A stretch of DNA of 7,495 bases from an uncultured Lachnospiraceae bacterium (GCA_947175845.1 CAMWOK010000138.1:1-7495); one strand, 5' to 3'; shown: positions 1 through 7,430, counted from the stretch's first letter. Numbers and translations: made by a program. Notes: a model not told the origin generated them from the sequence alone.

Positions 1-3000
1 CGCGGACCATCCAGGCAGGGCGGGACATTCTCTTTGGCGAGAGCAACACACTGATGATGAGCCGGGAGCTGGTTTTGGGGATTGTCAGGTCAAAAAATCA
101 AAAACTGTATGAGGATCTCGGCAAATTTCTGCTCGCGGCGCGGCTTCAGGAGGGGGCGCGGCAGGTGGTCTGCGAGACGATGGACGCGGGCCGGCCGGAG
201 GCATTTCTCCATCTGTTTGGAGTGATTGAGGAGAACAATCTGATTCGATACTCCTCGGTGAAGCGCGCAATCAGCACATGGATCGGCATATTCAACGAGA
301 ACAGTGTGGACCGCATCGAGGAGAAGCTGCTGCGGATGATGGGCCAGTGCCTGCGCGACGCGGTGTACCGCGATGAGCAGCTCTTGTCAAGTGATGCGGT
401 CGCCATCAGCTGTGCGCTCTGGGCAGTCGGATTTTACAACGCGGACGCGGCGGTGGAGGCTGTCCTTTCCCTGATCCAGAACGGAACAAGGCAGCAGATG
501 ATGACGGCGTCCTATTTCTGTGTCTCCCTTCAGGATGAGAAGAAACAGATGCGCGCGGTGACGAAGATCCTCTTCTCGTACCAGGAAGATTTGGAGCTGG
601 TCGCATGTTTTATGCCTTGTTTTATGGCGTCTATAGGCAACCGGTTCTGTGAGCTGCTTCACAACGAGCATGAATATGCGTACGATTTCTATAAGGGAAA
701 AGTGCGCGCGCCAAAGCCGCTGGCGCCGGAGACGCTGTTTCAAAGCGGTGAGGAGGCTGAGGCCGTGTACGACATTTTAAAGGGGATACTGGGGCGGCTT
801 CCCAAGAAAGGACTGAAGCTGTCGCCCTGTATTTTTCCGTGGTACTCCGTGGAGATGAGCCAGTCAGACATCGCCGAACGCATGTGCCTGATTGCGTGGA
901 TGCTGCAAAAGGATGCCTTTTTGGACGAGGCGAGCGGGCTGATTCCGATCATCGGGCAGCAGGGGCAGTCCTATAGCGCCGCGCGGGCAGTAGTAGCGCG
1001 GGTGCTGCTCTATCGGCCCAGGACCATGGCGCGCAAACGTGTCCTGTTTGAGCTGCTGCACAACCCGGAGGAGTTCACAAACAAGGCGGCGCACAAGCTG
1101 GTGGAGGCGCTCGACCTCACCCCGGAGGACTATTTGCAAATCGAGCAGAACATGAAGTACAAAAAAGGCCGCGCCGAGACGCTTGCCCTGCTGTGCAGGC
1201 AGGATGGCGAACATCTGGCGGGATGTGTCAGGAGGCTGCTTGCGGACAAGTCCGAGGAGTGCCATATGGGGGCGCTCGACATCGCCCTGCACCTGAAAAA
1301 GGAGGACAAAAGGACGTTTCTGAAAGTGCTCCCGGACCTGCAGGCGCTGTCGAACCCGACCGGAAAGGAAAAAATACTGTTAGAAGAGCTGATCGGCGGG
1401 CAGAGCAAGGCGCAGGACATCCTGAAAAAGCCGGGATACGGGCTGTATGATGTAAATAAGGAATGGGTTCTGCCGCAGGTCAGACTGAGCGAAGACGGGG
1501 CGGACAAGATCTTTGTGTATGGGGAAAAGGCGTGCATCGAGGTCTTGAAAAAGCTCGACAGACTGATCGATGCGAACCGTGATCGGGAGTACACGACCGC
1601 GTGGGGCCAACAGCTGCTGCTTGGCAGCAGACTGGCAGTCACGGAGCGGGGGTTAAGGGGTGTCAGGAAGGAGCCGCTTGACTGCTACCCGTTCCGGGAG
1701 CTTTGGGAGACATTTTATGCGGAGGAAATTAAGACGCCGCAGCTTTTGCTCGAAGTGAGGATGTACTGTCAGTGTTATGAGAACAGGGGTGAATACGAAA
1801 AGCTTAAAAAGTTTTACCACCAGGTATTTTCGTTTGCTTTTTCAAATCTTCTCGTCGTCTTTGCGTATCGGGAGCAGGTAAAGACGGCTGTCTCAGTCCT
1901 GTTTGACCAGTATGTGCCGCAGTCGCTGCGGCTGCAGTCCGGACTGTGCGGCGTTGCGAAGGTGCTCGCGATAGCAGATCCCTCGAATGCGGTGCTTTGT
2001 GACGCAAATAGGAGTGAGGGCGGCAGGAGACATGTGGCAAGAACGGTTCTGCGACTGCCTGTGTTCCAGGATATGTGGCAGTGGCTCTGCGCGGCACAGG
2101 GGGATGACTGGGAGCGCTCCTTTGCGCTGCGATTTGCGCTCCAGCGGTGTCTGGACGATCCGGACGCGGAGAAAAAGCGGATTCAGAGCGTGGAATGTGC
2201 GCATTTTTACTGCATCTGCCAGGGGGGCAGTCTGGCACTCTCGGATTATGTGCAGTGCTATGTGCGGGGGATCTGGGACAAGGATCTGTTTTACAGGGCA
2301 GTGTTTGCTTACTGCGGCATAGCGAATCTGCTGCAGCCAATCAGCATCGTGGAACAAAAAGACCCGGTGTCCTCGCAGAGAGCCGGATACAGCGCGCTGC
2401 TGGATGACTTTTTTGGCGCCAACGTCCTCACGCCGGTTGATGGAAAGTATCATTTTGACCAGATGAAGGACGAGATGCCTGAGGTGGCGTTTGCCCACGA
2501 GCTGTATCAGGAGGTGATTCCGCTGGTGCTGAACGTGGAGTTAAAGCGCGGCGAGCAGCCGACGCCATTCTCGGAGCATATCGGCAAAATCCGCGCTGTC
2601 TGCGGCATTGAGTACATGATACAGATTCTCACTGCGCTCGGCAAGGACCCGCTGCAGCGCGGATATGGGTACTGCGCTGCGACAGACAGGCGGACGGTGC
2701 TGAGCCATCTGCTCAAGGTCTCCATACCCAAGCCGGACGAGACAGAAAAGGATTTGCAAGAGGCCCTCAGGGGGACGGACATCACAAAAAAGCGCCTTGT
2801 GGAGCTTGCCATGTACGCGCACCAGTGGATTCCCATGATAGAGGCGTATCTGAATATGCCCGGATTTGCGAGCACCTGCTATTACTTTATGGCACACACC
2901 AGCGAGGTGTTTGACGATCAGCTCACGTCCATCATTGCGAAGTACACGCCGCTCTCAACAGAGGAGCTGCAGGATGGCGCCTTTGACATTCACTGGTTTT

Positions 3001-4619
3001 TTGAGGCGTACAACAAGCTTGGAGAGCAGGATTTCATGATGCTGTACGACGCCGCGAAGTACTCGTCGGACGGGACTGCGCACGGGCGGGCGCGGAAGTA
3101 TGCGGACGCCGCGCTCGGCAAGACCAGCAAGGAGGATCTGAAGGCGCAGATCCATGCAAAGCGCAACAAAGATCTGCTGATGAGCATCGGCCTTCTGCCG
3201 CTGCCCGCGGCGCCCGGCGCGCTGGAGGAGGAACTTCTGGACCGCTACCAGTTTATCCAGAACTTTAAAAAGGAGAGCAGCCAGTTCGGCGCGCAGCGGC
3301 GTGCGAGCGAGGCGCGGGCAGTTGAGATTGCACTGCGCAACCTCAGCGGGAATGCCGGGTTTACGGATGTGATGCGCCTTGTGCTGCGGATGGAGGGCAA
3401 GCTCTCAGAACTGGCGGCGGAATATTTTAAATGGCGCACCGTGGATGAGATAGAGCTGATGGTGCTGGTTGACGGGACAGGAAAGAGCGCCCTGCAGTGC
3501 AGAAAGGATGGAAAGCTTCTGAAATCCGTTCCGGCAAAGTACAAAAAGGATGCGGCTGTGGTGCAGTGCCAGGCGGTTGTCAAGAACCTGAACGAGCAGT
3601 ACAGCCGCACGCGGCAGATGATGGAACAGGCCATGGAGGACAAAACTGTGTTCGCGGTGTGGGAGTTTCTGGGTCTGTATGACAATCCGGTTGTGCGCCC
3701 CATCACGGAGACGCTTGTAGTGTGCACTGCAGCGGATCGGGATATGCAGCTCGGTTTCCTCACAAAGGAGGGAATTGTGGACAGCGTTGGCACAGTGCAT
3801 CCGGTCGACCCCGGGGAGCAGATACGCATCGCGCATCCGTTTGATTTGTACAGGAGCGGGCACTGGCACGAATACCAGAAGCTTTTGTTTGAGAGGCAGC
3901 TCAGACAGCCTTTTAAGCAGGTGTTCCGCGAGCTGTATGTGAAGCTTGACGACGAGTTGGACCAGTATCACTCCATGCTGTTTGCCGGCAACCAGATCCA
4001 GCCGCAAAAGACCGTCGGTGTGCTGCGGGGGCGGCGCTGGGTTGCGGACTACGAGGAGGGCCTGCAGAAGATCTATTATAAGGAAGATATCATCGCGTGC
4101 ATCTACGCCATGGCAGACTGGTTCACGCCGAGTGACGTGGAGGCGCCGACGCTGGAGTATGTGGTATTCTACAACCGCAGGACAGGGGAGAATCTTCGGA
4201 TAAAGGACATCCCCGACATCATCTACAGCGAGGTGATGCGCGACGTCGACCTGGCGGTCAGCGTGGCCTGTGCAGGCGGCGTCGACCCGGAGACAAGCCA
4301 CTCGACCATCGAGATGCGCCGCGCGATTGTGGAGTGCAGCCTCGCCCTGTTCCACACCCAAAATGTCCGTGTCGAGGGAAGTCATGCGCTGATCGACGGG
4401 AAGCTTGGCCATTACAGTGTACATCTTGGCAGCGGTGTCGTGCACCAGACAGGAAATGCCATGCTGTTCGTCGTCCCGGTTCACGCGCAGCAGCGCGGGC
4501 GGATCTTTCTGCCCTTTGTGGACGAAGACCCAAAGACCGCGGAAATTTTGTCAAAGATTCTGCTGTTTTCGGAGGATACCAAGATTAAGGATCCAAAGAT
4601 ACTGCAGCAGATACAGTAA
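1..4619 (+). CDS. Giant DUF5724/DUF4132/DUF7737 family protein, 5'-truncated by the window edge
   Basis: The frame is open from base 3 with no stop, reading RTIQAGRDILFGESNTLMMS into the first ATG at 54. That ATG has no ribosome-binding site, so it is internal and the true start lies left of the window. About 1,538 residues are visible. The first ~1,000 are mostly amphipathic helices, resembling a helical-repeat (HEAT-like) scaffold, with no signal peptide or membrane segment, so a cytoplasmic location is expected. Counting from the ATG at 54, the DUF4132-like part starts near residue 1095 and includes KLLKSVPAKYKKD and QPFKQVFRELY. The C-terminal DUF7737-like block follows: SEVMRDVDLAVSVA (from 1392), DPETSHSTIEMR, LGSGVVHQTG and a KIKDPKILQQIQ end. 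I recognise these blocks from memory of the family, which includes E. coli MolR/YehI. Its biochemical function is not established. MoxR ATPase and VWA genes are frequent neighbours of relatives, but none is visible here. The family call is firm; the role is unknown. Confidence 0.88.
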   Translation, partial: RTIQAGRDILFGESNTLMMSRELVLGIVRSKNQKLYEDLGKFLLAARLQEGARQVVCETMDAGRPEAFLHLFGVIEENNLIRYSSVKRAISTWIGIFNENSVDRIEEKLLRMMGQCLRDAVYRDEQLLSSDAVAISCALWAVGFYNADAAVEAVLSLIQNGTRQQMMTASYFCVSLQDEKKQMRAVTKILFSYQEDLELVACFMPCFMASIGNRFCELLHNEHEYAYDFYKGKVRAPKPLAPETLFQSGEEAEAVYDILKGILGRLPKKGLKLSPCIFPWYSVEMSQSDIAERMCLIAWMLQKDAFLDEASGLIPIIGQQGQSYSAARAVVARVLLYRPRTMARKRVLFELLHNPEEFTNKAAHKLVEALDLTPEDYLQIEQNMKYKKGRAETLALLCRQDGEHLAGCVRRLLADKSEECHMGALDIALHLKKEDKRTFLKVLPDLQALSNPTGKEKILLEELIGGQSKAQDILKKPGYGLYDVNKEWVLPQVRLSEDGADKIFVYGEKACIEVLKKLDRLIDANRDREYTTAWGQQLLLGSRLAVTERGLRGVRKEPLDCYPFRELWETFYAEEIKTPQLLLEVRMYCQCYENRGEYEKLKKFYHQVFSFAFSNLLVVFAYREQVKTAVSVLFDQYVPQSLRLQSGLCGVAKVLAIADPSNAVLCDANRSEGGRRHVARTVLRLPVFQDMWQWLCAAQGDDWERSFALRFALQRCLDDPDAEKKRIQSVECAHFYCICQGGSLALSDYVQCYVRGIWDKDLFYRAVFAYCGIANLLQPISIVEQKDPVSSQRAGYSALLDDFFGANVLTPVDGKYHFDQMKDEMPEVAFAHELYQEVIPLVLNVELKRGEQPTPFSEHIGKIRAVCGIEYMIQILTALGKDPLQRGYGYCAATDRRTVLSHLLKVSIPKPDETEKDLQEALRGTDITKKRLVELAMYAHQWIPMIEAYLNMPGFASTCYYFMAHTSEVFDDQLTSIIAKYTPLSTEELQDGAFDIHWFFEAYNKLGEQDFMMLYDAAKYSSDGTAHGRARKYADAALGKTSKEDLKAQIHAKRNKDLLMSIGLLPLPAAPGALEEELLDRYQFIQNFKKESSQFGAQRRASEARAVEIALRNLSGNAGFTDVMRLVLRMEGKLSELAAEYFKWRTVDEIELMVLVDGTGKSALQCRKDGKLLKSVPAKYKKDAAVVQCQAVVKNLNEQYSRTRQMMEQAMEDKTVFAVWEFLGLYDNPVVRPITETLVVCTAADRDMQLGFLTKEGIVDSVGTVHPVDPGEQIRIAHPFDLYRSGHWHEYQKLLFERQLRQPFKQVFRELYVKLDDELDQYHSMLFAGNQIQPQKTVGVLRGRRWVADYEEGLQKIYYKEDIIACIYAMADWFTPSDVEAPTLEYVVFYNRRTGENLRIKDIPDIIYSEVMRDVDLAVSVACAGGVDPETSHSTIEMRRAIVECSLALFHTQNVRVEGSHALIDGKLGHYSVHLGSGVVHQTGNAMLFVVPVHAQQRGRIFLPFVDEDPKTAEILSKILLFSEDTKIKDPKILQQIQ

Positions 4620-4655
4620 CAAATGAAGCAATTGTAATGAAGGAGGTATTATTCA

Positions 4656-5072
4656 ATGAAAAAGAAAGCGATTTTAATGTGGATTCTCTTTGTGGTATGT
4701 ATCGTGGGTACTGTCGCGCTGCGATATCTTTCAGACAGACAGGACGTGCAGTATGAGGAGGTTTCGGCAACTGTAATCAGCGCGCAGGAGAAGGTTATGA
4801 CAAACCGCAAAACCCACAGTACATACACTTCCTACGAAATCACTGTGAAGTATGACGGCAAGGAGTACGATCTCAAGAACGCACACGGTATCTATGGGTT
4901 TAACAGCGGAGCAGAGGTCACGGCATATCTTTCCAACGGGAAACTGTACGCCAACATAGAGGGTGTGGAATCCTCAACGCCGCTGTTCTATGCGTATTTC
5001 GCCTTTCTGATCGCATCTCCGGTGATGCTTGGAGTGGCGATAAACGAGTCGGTCAAGGCAAAGCGGAAATGA
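4656..5072 (+). CDS. Small two-pass membrane protein, DUF3592-like
   Basis: This 138-residue protein begins with MKKK and a hydrophobic segment at about residues 5-23. A polar loop of ~85 residues follows, then a second hydrophobic segment at about 109-128 and a basic KAKRK tail. Positive charge at both ends predicts that both termini are cytoplasmic and the loop is outside. The loop (VSATVISAQEKV, then YEITVKYDGKEYDL and GAEVTAYLSNGKLY) looks like a small beta-rich domain, as in DUF3592 proteins. That assignment rests on topology and pattern, not on a search. No catalytic motif is seen and the function is unknown. The start is fixed by AGGAGG at 4641-4646, nine bases upstream. The gene begins 36 bases after the giant gene and ends 46 bases before the acetyltransferase, so it may be co-transcribed with either or both. 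Confidence 0.85.
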   Translation: MKKKAILMWILFVVCIVGTVALRYLSDRQDVQYEEVSATVISAQEKVMTNRKTHSTYTSYEITVKYDGKEYDLKNAHGIYGFNSGAEVTAYLSNGKLYANIEGVESSTPLFYAYFAFLIASPVMLGVAINESVKAKRK

Positions 5073-5105
5073 TGCGGTGCGGCGAAAAAAGAAAACAGAA
5101 CAAGT

Positions 5106-5110
5106 GGAGG
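5106..5110 (+). promoter_or_regulatory. Shine-Dalgarno site deciding the acetyltransferase start
   Basis: GGAGG (within GTGGAGG, 5104-5110) lies eight bases before ATG 5119. The alternative in-frame GTG at 5077 has no comparable site and would add a lysine/arginine-rich 14-residue extension not expected in this family. ATG 5119 is therefore chosen; ATG 5128 is a weaker alternative. Confidence 0.8.
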
Positions 5111-5118
5111 CATGTAAA

Positions 5119-5724
5119 ATGAGTGCTATGAAAGAAAAAATGCACACAGGAGATCTGTATCTTCCGGGGGACGAGGAGATTATCAGGGAGCAGGTAGTCT
5201 ATCAGGACAGGCTGTGCGAATACAATCTGACGAAGCCTTCGGAGGCGGAAAAGAGGGCGGCGCTGCTGAAGGAAATGCTCGGTGACTGCGGGGAGGGTGT
5301 GTACATTGAGGCACCCTTCTACGCAAACTTTGGCGGTCATCACTGCCACTTTGGAAAGATGGTCTATGCGAATTACCATCTGACCTGCGTGGACGACACG
5401 CATATCTATATTGGAGACTATACCATGATCGGGCCGAATGTGACAATTGCCACTGCAGGCCACCCGATTCTGCCGGAACTTCGCGAGCAGCAGTATCAGT
5501 ATAATATGCCGGTTCACATTGGCAGAAACTGCTGGATCGGCGCGGGGGCTGTCATTATGCCGGGCGTCACCATCGGGGAGAACACGGTGATCGGTGCGGG
5601 GAGCGTCGTGACGAAGGACATTCCTGCAAATGTCGTCGCAGTTGGAAATCCCTGCAGGGTGATGCGCGAAATCAGTGAGCACGACAGAGAATACTATTAT
5701 AAGGAAAGAAAGATAAAGCGATAG
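5119..5724 (+). CDS. Maltose/galactoside O-acetyltransferase family protein (left-handed beta-helix)
   Basis: This 201-residue cytoplasmic enzyme is expected to transfer acetyl from acetyl-CoA to a sugar hydroxyl. The N-terminal helical cap typical of maltose acetyltransferases spans about residues 8-57 (MHTGDLYLP, then LCEYNLTKPSEAEKRAALLKEML). Hexapeptide repeats of the trimeric left-handed beta-helix follow (IYIGDYTMIGPNVTI, HIGRNCWIGAGAVIMPGVTI, VIGAGSVVTKDIPANVVAVG). The catalytic histidine is His115 in TAGHP, the same number as in E. coli LacA. Asn85, Asp93 and Trp139 also fall at positions I recall as active-site residues in LacA. The length and the C-terminal NPCRVMREI are standard for LacA/Maa. 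The true acceptor sugar cannot be read from sequence, and no lac or maltose genes are nearby, so no gene symbol is assigned. The gene lies 46 bases after the membrane-protein gene and just before a terminator, so it is probably the last gene of its transcript. Confidence 0.95.
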   Translation: MSAMKEKMHTGDLYLPGDEEIIREQVVYQDRLCEYNLTKPSEAEKRAALLKEMLGDCGEGVYIEAPFYANFGGHHCHFGKMVYANYHLTCVDDTHIYIGDYTMIGPNVTIATAGHPILPELREQQYQYNMPVHIGRNCWIGAGAVIMPGVTIGENTVIGAGSVVTKDIPANVVAVGNPCRVMREISEHDREYYYKERKIKR

Positions 5725-5740
5725 CATTGCAGCATAAAAG

Positions 5741-5781
5741 AGAGATACTTGAGCGGAATGGAACCGGAGTATCTCTTTTTT
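5741..5781 (+). terminator. Intrinsic terminator after the acetyltransferase gene
   Basis: A perfect 9-bp stem pairs AGAGATACT (5741-5749) with AGTATCTCT (5768-5776). An inner CGG/CCG stem (5754-5756 with 5764-5766) lies inside it, and a run of six T (5776-5781) plus further T follows. A-rich bases just before the stem can pair with the T run. It begins 16 bases after the stop codon. On the opposite strand the T run is short, so it acts mainly in the + direction. Confidence 0.85.
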
Positions 5782-5829
5782 GTTTTCAACATTAAAAGGG
5801 GGAGCCGGATAACCATAACGATTAGTTGT

Positions 5830-5845
5830 TTTGAGACTTTGAGAC
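5830..5845 (+). repeat. Tandem 8-bp duplication TTTGAGAC x2
   Basis: TTTGAGAC occurs at 5830-5837 and again immediately at 5838-5845. It lies in the gap between the terminator and the hemerythrin gene. Each copy contains a TTGAGA that resembles a -35 box, but no matching -10 box lies at the right distance. It may be a small slippage duplication or a binding site; nothing more can be said. Confidence 0.5.
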
Positions 5846-5875
5846 AATCACTTCGGCGATGGAGAGATTTTCGTA

Positions 5876-5889
5876 TCACATATATGTGA
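5876..5889. promoter_or_regulatory. Perfect 14-bp palindrome, candidate operator
   Basis: TCACATATATGTGA is its own reverse complement over all 14 bases. It lies about 160 bases upstream of the hemerythrin gene and 95 bases after the terminator, which would suit a dimeric regulator site. The arms are reversed relative to a CRP site (TGTGA first), so it is not a CRP box. The cognate regulator is unknown and no promoter has been placed relative to it. Confidence 0.35.
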
Positions 5890-5931
5890 AGGGCCAGGAA
5901 TTAAATGAGAGGCTGCAGGAAAAGGGCTACG

Positions 5932-5947
5932 TGACAGAAAAATGTCA
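5932..5947. repeat. Short inverted repeat TGACA-N6-TGTCA
   Basis: TGACA (5932-5936) and TGTCA (5943-5947) flank GAAAAA. It could be a protein site or a weak hairpin. With five base pairs and no following T run it is not a terminator. Such short repeats also arise by chance. Confidence 0.25.
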
Positions 5948-6047
5948 AATAAAGTCGAAATGAGGAAAATAATTTCTCTGTCGGAATAAAATATAGATAG
6001 AAAGACTGGAAGTACAATAGCATGATGACAACAGAGGAGAACTTCAT

Positions 6048-7430
6048 ATGGGAAATCAATTGGTATGGAAGGACCGGTACAATATCGGGGTGGAAATTAT
6101 CGACAGAGAGCACAGAAAATTGTTTCGCATTCTCAACAGGCTGTTTGATTTCGGGCGGCAGGAAGAGAAAAGCCACTGGGTCTGCCAGGAGGCGGTAAAG
6201 TACTTTAAGGATCATGCGCTGCAGCATTTTGCGGATGAGGAGGACTACATGGCGTCGATCGGTTATGAGGGACTAAAGACGCACAGACACATTCACAGAA
6301 CATTTCGGGAGACAACGCTTCCCGCACTTGAGAAGGAGCTGGAAACGACAAATTACTCGGAGGAATCGGTCAGCCATTTCCTGAGTGTGTGCGCGGGATG
6401 GCTGGTCGGACATACCTTGATGGAGGACCGCGCGATCGTGAGCAAAGAGAGGGTTAACCACTGGGAGAATCTTCTGCCGGAGGAGGAGCAGGTCGTGATG
6501 GGGCAGACGATTATCAGTCTGCTGCACAATATGTTTCAGGTGGATTCCCGGCTTCTGAGTGACTGCTATGGAGGAGAAAAATTTGGAAATGGTATTTATT
6601 ATCGTCTGATCTACAGTTCAGAAGAAAATAAGCGATGGGAGTTTTTTCTGATTTTTGAGGAAAAGCTGATTGTCAGCACTGTCGGCAGTGTGATGAGCAT
6701 GAAATCCGAGGCCGTCAATGTGATGCTGATGAACGCCGCAAGATATGTGGCAAAGCAGCTTGTGGAGCGCGTGAAAGGGTATTTTCCTGCCCTGAATGGC
6801 TTTCAGATCGCCGGAGAACAACTTCTGACATACGAGCAGTTTCAGAGAGTGTTCGAGAGACAGAGTCCGCAGTTCAGTATGCTGTTTGACACCCAAAAAG
6901 GATATTTTGCGTACTGTATGACTTCGTCCGACCAGCAAAAGAGCGAGGACGGGGTTTCGATCATGACGGAAAACGCGATGGAGGAAGTCCGCAAATTTCT
7001 CGATCACAATGAGGCGCAAAAGAGGGCGGCAGACCAGAAAAAGAGACTGCTTGTGGTGGACGATTCCGGCTTTATGCTGCATGTTATGAAAGAACTGCTC
7101 GGCAGAGAGTACGAAGTGACGACTGCAAAATCAGGGATGTCCGCACTCACGGGCATCACGCTCCACAGGCCGGATCTGATCCTGCTCGACTATGAGATGC
7201 CTGTCTGCAACGGAAAACAGGTGCTGGAAATGATTCGGTCAGAGAGCGAATTTACAGACATTCCAGTGATATTTTTGACCAACAGGGCCGATAGGGAGAG
7301 TGTAAAAGAAGTGATTTCCCTCAGGCCGGAGGGATACCTTGCCAAATCGCAGCCGCTGGAGGCGATCAAGAGCGAGGTGGATCAGTTTTTTGAGAAGAAG
7401 ACCGGAGATGAGATTCATGTTTACAGGTGA
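6048..7430 (+). CDS. Bacteriohemerythrin - CheX-like? - receiver domain fusion protein
   Basis: This 460-residue protein has no signal peptide or membrane segment, so it is probably a cytoplasmic sensor. Residues 1-135 are a bacteriohemerythrin with all seven expected di-iron ligands: His22 (DREH), His56, His60 and Glu64 (HFADEE), His79, His83, and His122/Asp127 (HTLMED), counting His56/His60 as alternatives. These domains bind O2 and sometimes NO or iron. Residues ~148-295 form an alpha/beta region (FFLIFEEKLIVSTV, then SEAVNVMLMNAARYVAKQL) that vaguely resembles CheX/CheC phosphatases, but the ExxN motif is not clear. Residues ~333-450 are a receiver with Asp338/Asp339, phospho-acceptor Asp381 (LLDYEMP), Thr411 and Lys433 all present. 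No output domain follows. Start: GAGGAG at 6034-6039 lies eight bases before ATG 6048. No kinase or chemotaxis gene is adjacent. The outer domains are firm and the middle one is tentative. Confidence 0.93.
   Translation: MGNQLVWKDRYNIGVEIIDREHRKLFRILNRLFDFGRQEEKSHWVCQEAVKYFKDHALQHFADEEDYMASIGYEGLKTHRHIHRTFRETTLPALEKELETTNYSEESVSHFLSVCAGWLVGHTLMEDRAIVSKERVNHWENLLPEEEQVVMGQTIISLLHNMFQVDSRLLSDCYGGEKFGNGIYYRLIYSSEENKRWEFFLIFEEKLIVSTVGSVMSMKSEAVNVMLMNAARYVAKQLVERVKGYFPALNGFQIAGEQLLTYEQFQRVFERQSPQFSMLFDTQKGYFAYCMTSSDQQKSEDGVSIMTENAMEEVRKFLDHNEAQKRAADQKKRLLVVDDSGFMLHVMKELLGREYEVTTAKSGMSALTGITLHRPDLILLDYEMPVCNGKQVLEMIRSESEFTDIPVIFLTNRADRESVKEVISLRPEGYLAKSQPLEAIKSEVDQFFEKKTGDEIHVYR

Larger units (their letters stand above)
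5859..5963 (+). other. Possible small ORF or gene remnant, 34 codons
   Basis: ATG 5859 opens a 34-residue frame that begins MERFSYHIYVKGQELNERLQ and ends CQIKSK. The composition looks protein-like (a beta-like IYVKG start, then an amphipathic ELNERLQEKGY helix). There is no Shine-Dalgarno sequence upstream, and the frame is closed nine codons before the ATG by TGA at 5832. I do not recognise it. It could be a leaderless micropeptide, a decayed fragment of a longer gene, or chance. It contains both the 14-bp palindrome and the TGACA/TGTCA inverted repeat. Confidence 0.2.
5782..6047. other. AT-rich intergenic region upstream of the hemerythrin gene
   Basis: About 265 bases without a convincing gene. 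It holds the tandem duplication, palindrome, inverted repeat and weak small ORF listed separately. The promoter of the hemerythrin gene should be here. TACAAT at 6013-6018 and TATAGA at 5992-5997 are -10-like, but neither has a good -35 box at 16-18 bases. No known riboswitch core was recognised. GAGGAG at 6034-6039 is the ribosome-binding site of the next gene. Confidence 0.6.

Noticed and set aside
1893..2498. 201-codon minus-strand frame
   Set aside because: Antisense to the giant gene, with a composition typical of a shadow and no recognisable domain.
3405..4484. Long open frame of 359 codons on the minus strand
   Set aside because: It lies wholly opposite the conserved DUF4132/DUF7737 coding region, has an Arg/His/Leu-rich low-quality composition and no ribosome-binding site. 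It is the antisense shadow of a GC-rich gene.
4548..4580. TTGTCA-based promoter inside the end of the giant gene for the membrane-protein gene
   Set aside because: No -10 box at 16-18 bases; the nearest candidate (GATACC) is 21 bases away and poor.
5077..5118. GTG start extending the acetyltransferase by 14 residues
   Set aside because: No Shine-Dalgarno precedes it, the extension is unlike the family, and ATG 5119 has a well-spaced GGAGG.
5787..5860. Cyclic-di-GMP or other riboswitch upstream of the signalling gene
   Set aside because: The region is short, sits directly after the terminator, and I could not find a conserved riboswitch core or a paired expression platform.
5876..5889. CRP-type binding site
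   Set aside because: A CRP site reads TGTGA-N6-TCACA; here the arms are in the opposite order with only 4 bases between them.
5950..5990. Sigma-D/sigma-28 (motility-type) promoter before the hemerythrin gene
   Set aside because: TAAA (5950-5953) and a GTCGGAATA element (from 5980) are present, but the spacer is about 26 bases instead of ~15.
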